Below, in pieces: positions 61,286-64,000 of a stretch of DNA of 64,000 nucleotides. The notes below the pieces were generated by a model. It saw only the letters and a list, made by a program, of their open reading frames with translations, ran no database searches and was not told the origin of the DNA. Each line of letters opens with the position of its first letter. The stretch's first letter is position 1. The stretch comes from Candidatus Levyibacteriota bacterium (GTDB lineage: Bacteria > Patescibacteria > Microgenomatia > Levybacterales > UBA12049). A program made the position numbers and the translations under genes. The stretch lies in contig DAHWUP010000003.1 of assembly GCA_027334565.1 (NCBI GenBank), forward strand, positions 37,794 to 101,793, read 5' to 3'.

Positions 61286-61358
61286 GGGCCGCTAGCTCAA
61301 TTGGCAGAGCATCTCCCTCTTAAGGAGACGGTTCGGCGTTCGATTCGCCGGCGGCTCA
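61286..61358 (+). tRNA. tRNA-Lys(CTT), target of the recombinase module
   Basis: Acceptor GGGCCGC/GCGGCTC, D-stem GCTC/GAGC, anticodon stem TCTCC/GGAGA with loop CTCTTAA (anticodon CTT), T-arm CGGCG TTCGATT CGCCG. The DNA continues ACCG, so CCA is not fully encoded. All but its first six bases are also read on the other strand as the C-terminus of the recombinase. I see no convincing promoter in the 162 bp upstream. Confidence 0.94.
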
Positions 61359-62842
61359 CCGAAGGTGAACATATTCTTCTCGGCATCACGAATGCCTTGA
61401 TATAACGGGCTAATCTTGCAGTTCGAATATCGAGGATAGTTCCAAGTCAACCCCGAAAGATAAATCGAACCAAGAAGGCAACGAAGCTCGCTTAAGCTTG
61501 ACGTTGAATAGGTTAGAGCGAGGTTTGAAATCTTATCTTTAAGAAACGTCGTAATCTTATTAATGTCATACTTGGTAATTAGCTCGTCTTCTTTAGCCGC
61601 ATGAGCCGCTTTTATTTTACTTTCAATAATAGCGTTTTGTTCCTTAAAGATTTCATCAGAGTATGTACCGGATAGATTTTTTTCAATTAAAACTTGTCTC
61701 AATGCTTCAAGCTTTGCTATTTCTTCGTCTGCGGCATTAATTGTTTGTTTTAGTTTTAGGAATTGTTTGTTATATGCTTTTCTGAGTTGACTGCAATAAA
61801 GTGTTAACCCTCTTTCTGACGGGGTAATTTGTTGAAGTCTTTTAATTAGCTCGTTTTGTAGTTCGCTGACCGGAATTGATTTTTGAATACATCTTTTTCG
61901 ACAAAAATAGTATGCGTACTTATGATGCTTACTCCAAGCGCCGGTAAAATTTGATCCACATTTACTGCATTTAACAATTCTTCTTAAGGGAAAATCAACA
62001 TTGTCTCTTGTTCTACTGGCAACAACTAGTTTATTGGTGTTTCTTCCCTCTATAATCGCCTGTACCTTATAGAACTGTTCCTTAGTTATCATAGGCTCAT
62101 GTTGACCTTTAATTTCTTCCGGATAAGCTTCAGAAGTCAAAATTCCCATATAGAACTTGTTTTTAAATAGTCTTTGTAATGTTTGAAACCTGTAATTTAA
62201 TCCCCACTCTTTCATTATTTCCGACATTTCTTTTAAGCTTTTTGTGCCTGTTGCCATCAAATCCCAAGCCTTTTTGATGACGTCAAACATTTCAGGATCC
62301 TTAAGTGCGTATCCGTGTTGATTAAGGTATCCTAGAGGAACATGGTTGGTTATGAGACCTGCTAGAAACCTTGCCCGCATGCCGTTTTTAGTTCTTTCGC
62401 TCCTTACGTCGTTATCATGTTGGGCAAAACTGGCTAAAACTGTTTCCAGTAACTTTTCGGTTGGAGAATTGCCTGTCGGTTCAGATGCGGATATTAAGGC
62501 AATCCCCATATCATAAAACCTTTTCCTAAGTGCTAAATAGTCGGAAGTTTGTCTCGATAATCTGTCCAGTCGGTAAACAAAAACAGCTTTGATATCTTTT
62601 TTGTTTTTTCGACAAAAGTCAATCATGTTCAAGAGTTCGGGTCTTCCCGTAATCGTTTTTGCTGATTTGCCCTCTTCTCTGAAAACCTGGACAATCTCAT
62701 AGCTTTTATACTTTGCGTCCCTTCGGCAGATATCTTCCTGAGTTTTTAGGGAAAAGTTCTCTACTTGTTCTTCCGAAGAGACACGAATATAGATAACCGC
62801 CTTTTTTTGTTCAAATGTGTTTACTATATATGGATTATTCAT
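61292..62842 (-). CDS. Large serine recombinase ending inside tRNA-Lys
   Basis: A 516-residue site-specific recombinase. The N-terminal resolvase domain has the nucleophile S22 in YIRVSSEEQ and VYRLDRLSRQTSDYL; the recombinase domain follows (KSLKEMSEIMKEWGLNYRF), then a zinc ribbon (CSKCGSNFTG ... CRKRC) and a C-terminal coiled coil. The last 22 residues are read from the antisense strand of tRNA-Lys(CTT), so the real function of that tail is doubtful. The position marks integration into the tRNA 3' end. It overlaps the upstream small gene by 4 bp. Confidence 0.92.
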   Translation of the reverse strand: MNNPYIVNTFEQKKAVIYIRVSSEEQVENFSLKTQEDICRRDAKYKSYEIVQVFREEGKSAKTITGRPELLNMIDFCRKNKKDIKAVFVYRLDRLSRQTSDYLALRKRFYDMGIALISASEPTGNSPTEKLLETVLASFAQHDNDVRSERTKNGMRARFLAGLITNHVPLGYLNQHGYALKDPEMFDVIKKAWDLMATGTKSLKEMSEIMKEWGLNYRFQTLQRLFKNKFYMGILTSEAYPEEIKGQHEPMITKEQFYKVQAIIEGRNTNKLVVASRTRDNVDFPLRRIVKCSKCGSNFTGAWSKHHKYAYYFCRKRCIQKSIPVSELQNELIKRLQQITPSERGLTLYCSQLRKAYNKQFLKLKQTINAADEEIAKLEALRQVLIEKNLSGTYSDEIFKEQNAIIESKIKAAHAAKEDELITKYDINKITTFLKDKISNLALTYSTSSLSELRCLLGSIYLSGLTWNYPRYSNCKISPLYQGIRDAEKNMFTFGEPPANRTPNRLLKREMLCQLS

Positions 62843-63165
62843 GTTTTTAAACCTATTAATTCATCAAGTGTTTTTCCGTCAAAAGTGTTTCTTTCAAATT
62901 CTTCTAACCAACTTTCGACTAGAAATTGAACTTCATTTACTAAGTCAAAGATCTGACTGTTGGATAATTCGTTGACTGATTCTCCTAGTATGTCTCTTGC
63001 TTCGCGTATCGTTTTCTCCTGCGCGTCCTGATTATTGAATAGCTCGTTTAATTGGTCGTAAGTGCCTTGTGTGTTAGATTGTGATGACGATAAATTATGC
63101 AGATTAAAGACATCTTCATTACTGATTACTGGAGTATTTGAGGATGGTATTTCAAGGCTACTCAT
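62839..63165 (-). CDS. Small acidic protein of the recombinase module, unknown function
   Basis: A 108-residue protein with a Ser/Asn-rich N-terminus and an acidic helical C-terminal half (REARDILGESVNELSNSQIFDLVNEVQFLVESWLEEFE). I recognise no family and no helix-turn-helix. It is translated together with the recombinase (ATGA overlap) from a promoter packed with palindromic sites. A directionality factor or a recombinase regulator are possible roles, but neither is supported by a motif. Confidence 0.7.
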   Translation of the reverse strand: MSSLEIPSSNTPVISNEDVFNLHNLSSSQSNTQGTYDQLNELFNNQDAQEKTIREARDILGESVNELSNSQIFDLVNEVQFLVESWLEEFERNTFDGKTLDELIGLKT

Positions 63166-63175
63166 AGCATTTTAA

Positions 63176-63220
63176 CTGTAAATATATTTACAGTATATAT
63201 AAATATAATTACAGTGTCAA
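63176..63220 (-). promoter_or_regulatory. Recombinase-module promoter with 18-bp palindromic operator
   Basis: TTGACA (63220-63215), a 17-bp spacer and TATACT (63197-63192) on the minus strand. A perfect palindrome CTGTAAATATATTTACAG (63176-63193) covers the edge of the -10 and the start region. A second half-site, ATTACAG (63208-63214), abuts the -35, 21 bp from the matching half of the palindrome. Strong repression is inferred. Confidence 0.7.
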
Positions 63221-63311
63221 GAGGGTAAATACTCTAGGTTTTATGGATATATAATAAGTGCTTTAAGGCCATAATTGTGTTTTGTGTAATCCTGAGTGAA
63301 AAATTTCATGG

Positions 63312-63317
63312 TATACT
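63312..63317 (+). promoter_or_regulatory. -10 box of the PAP2 gene
   Basis: TATACT ends 6 bp before the ATG at 63324; leaderless arrangement, weak -35. Confidence 0.5.
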
Positions 63318-63323
63318 TTTGAA

Positions 63324-63797
63324 ATGGCCGATTTATTAATAATTTTTTCCGCAAACTACCTATATTTATTCAGTGTATTTATTGCTTTAGTGTGGTTTTT
63401 AAAGGTAAGAAAAAATCTAAAACAAGTATTCAGTTTAACCGCCTTAGCCTTCTTCCTTTCTTATATTACCGCTAAATTGTCTTCATTTTTTATTTACGAC
63501 CCCCGGCCGTTTGCCGTAGAACATATAAAACCTCTTATCCCGCATATTGCAGATAACGGTTTTCCATCCGACCATATGCTTTTGACCATGGCCATAGCAT
63601 CCGTAATATTTGTCTACAACCGCAGGCTGGGTATAGTTCTTGCGATTATCGCGATTTGTGTCGGAACCGCAAGGGTATTGGCGGGAGTGCATCGCACCGA
63701 AGATATACTGGGGAGTTCTGTTATATCAATTCTCTCCACCTATGTAGCCTTCTTATTTATTAGCTACTTAAGTAAACGTTTCAGGAAAAACATTTAA
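63324..63797 (+). CDS. PAP2-type phosphatase, probably undecaprenyl-diphosphatase
   Basis: A 157-residue membrane enzyme with about five helices. The three PAP2 motifs are present: K-x6-RP as KLSSFFIYDPRP, PSDH (for PSGH), and a third motif ARVLAGVHRTEDILG with the catalytic His and Asp. Enzymes of this size (BcrC-like) recycle undecaprenyl pyrophosphate for wall and glycan synthesis, which suits the glycan genes in the window. It lies just beyond the recombinase module. Confidence 0.85.
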   Translation: MADLLIIFSANYLYLFSVFIALVWFLKVRKNLKQVFSLTALAFFLSYITAKLSSFFIYDPRPFAVEHIKPLIPHIADNGFPSDHMLLTMAIASVIFVYNRRLGIVLAIIAICVGTARVLAGVHRTEDILGSSVISILSTYVAFLFISYLSKRFRKNI

Positions 63798-63848
63798 ACA
63801 GCTTTTCCCAAGAATATCCTGCTCAACAAAAATATTAAGACAATGCGT

Positions 63849-63865
63849 CTTCATGAAATCTTCAT
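63849..63865 (+). promoter_or_regulatory. Direct repeat upstream of the response regulator gene
   Basis: CTTCAT occurs at 63849-63854 and 63860-63865, an 11-bp period as used by OmpR/PhoB-family dimers, over the -35 position of the promoter whose -10 is TATAAT at 63875-63880. Confidence 0.45.
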
Positions 63866-63889
63866 AATGAATGCTATAATCCCATAAGT

Positions 63890-64000
63890 ATGAGAGTATT
63901 AGTTGTAGAGGATGAAAAAAAGCTAAATCTCGGATTAAAAAGAGCCTTGCGAAAGAAAGGATATAACGTTGACAGCGCATTCGACGGAGAAGAAGGAGAA
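63890..64000 (+). CDS. OmpR/PhoB-type response regulator (3' end outside window)
   Basis: The first 37 codons are present: MRVLVVEDEKKLNLGLKRAL, then KKGYNVDSAFDGEEGE. The acidic pair E7-D8 and the general pattern are those of a receiver domain of the two-component OmpR/WinR class (the phosphorylated Asp would come next). The ATG is 9 bp after a TATAAT. A sensor kinase gene probably follows beyond the window edge. Confidence 0.88.
   Translation, partial: MRVLVVEDEKKLNLGLKRALRKKGYNVDSAFDGEEGE

Noticed and set aside
63166..63323. Right end (att copy) of the recombinase element
   Set aside because: No repeat of the tRNA-Lys 3' end is visible between the module and the PAP2 gene.
1..64000. CRISPR arrays, insertion sequences, replication origin
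   Set aside because: No regularly spaced repeats, no transposase genes, and no DnaA-box cluster or dnaA/dnaN genes were seen.

Overview
The window looks like a piece of a small-genome bacterium of the Candidate Phyla Radiation (Patescibacteria), most likely the Microgenomates side; this is inference, not a database result. The signs are tight packing with 4-13 bp overlaps, short versions of standard proteins (ATP synthase delta of 115 aa, L19 of 95 aa, UvrC without a C-terminal HhH region, Obg without a C-terminal domain), a MurT/GatD pair, DUF2130 and phage-type metallopeptidase genes, and a serine recombinase whose reading frame runs into a tRNA. UGA is an ordinary stop codon here (many genes end in TGA), which argues against the UGA=Gly groups.

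Layout. 1-9996 (+): a surface-glycan cluster with GT-C membrane glycosyltransferases, GT2 and GT4 enzymes, a methyltransferase, a MOP flippase and an O-antigen-ligase-like protein. 9980-16794 (-): an Ig-like surface protein, tRNA-Thr and the complete F-type ATP synthase operon atpBEFHAGDC. 16829-29172 (-): dnaE, a GGDEF diguanylate cyclase, gatCAB, the MurT/GatD amidation pair, htpX, lemA and polX. 29241-32564 (+): tRNA-Asp, a LysM protein, tRNA-Gly, pyrG, rplS and a broken yraN. 32561-35276: divergent uvrB and lexA sharing a compact control region. 35278-43668: dedA and rsmI, then a minus-strand block for central carbon and sugar phosphates (eno, a PEP-synthase-like protein that has lost its active sites, a PGI/PMI isomerase, a phosphohexomutase) headed by a HolA-like protein, a metallopeptidase and a YkuK-type RNase H fold protein. 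44227-48989: a secreted glycosidase, an rRNA-methyltransferase-like gene, obgE, a candidate small RNA, a phosphodiester glycosidase and csaA. 49002-60454: tRNA-Glu, an MscS-like protein, tRNA-Lys, guaB-like, uvrA, a transglutaminase-like protein, uvrC, a substrate-binding protein, secG, a holin-like protein and DUF2130. 60429-64000: rnhB, tRNA-Arg, tRNA-Lys with a serine recombinase module, a PAP2 phosphatase and the start of an OmpR-type response regulator. No stretch over 300 bp is empty; the longest without an intact gene (32209-32560) holds the yraN pseudogene.

How the parts work together. The first cluster and the later surface genes point to an elaborate outer glycan and an amidated peptidoglycan. 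UvrA, UvrB, UvrC and LexA give an SOS-regulated excision repair set spread over three loci. A recurring feature is the promoter arrangement: -10 hexamers repeatedly end only 5-9 bp before the start codon, so many first genes of transcription units are predicted to give leaderless mRNAs, while a few others keep strong Shine-Dalgarno sequences.

The observations most worth following are the PEP-synthase pseudoenzyme upstream of enolase, a promoter-plus-terminator small RNA downstream of obgE, paired palindromes over the two -35 boxes of the lexA/uvrB divergon, and a minimal serine-recombinase module anchored in tRNA-Lys.
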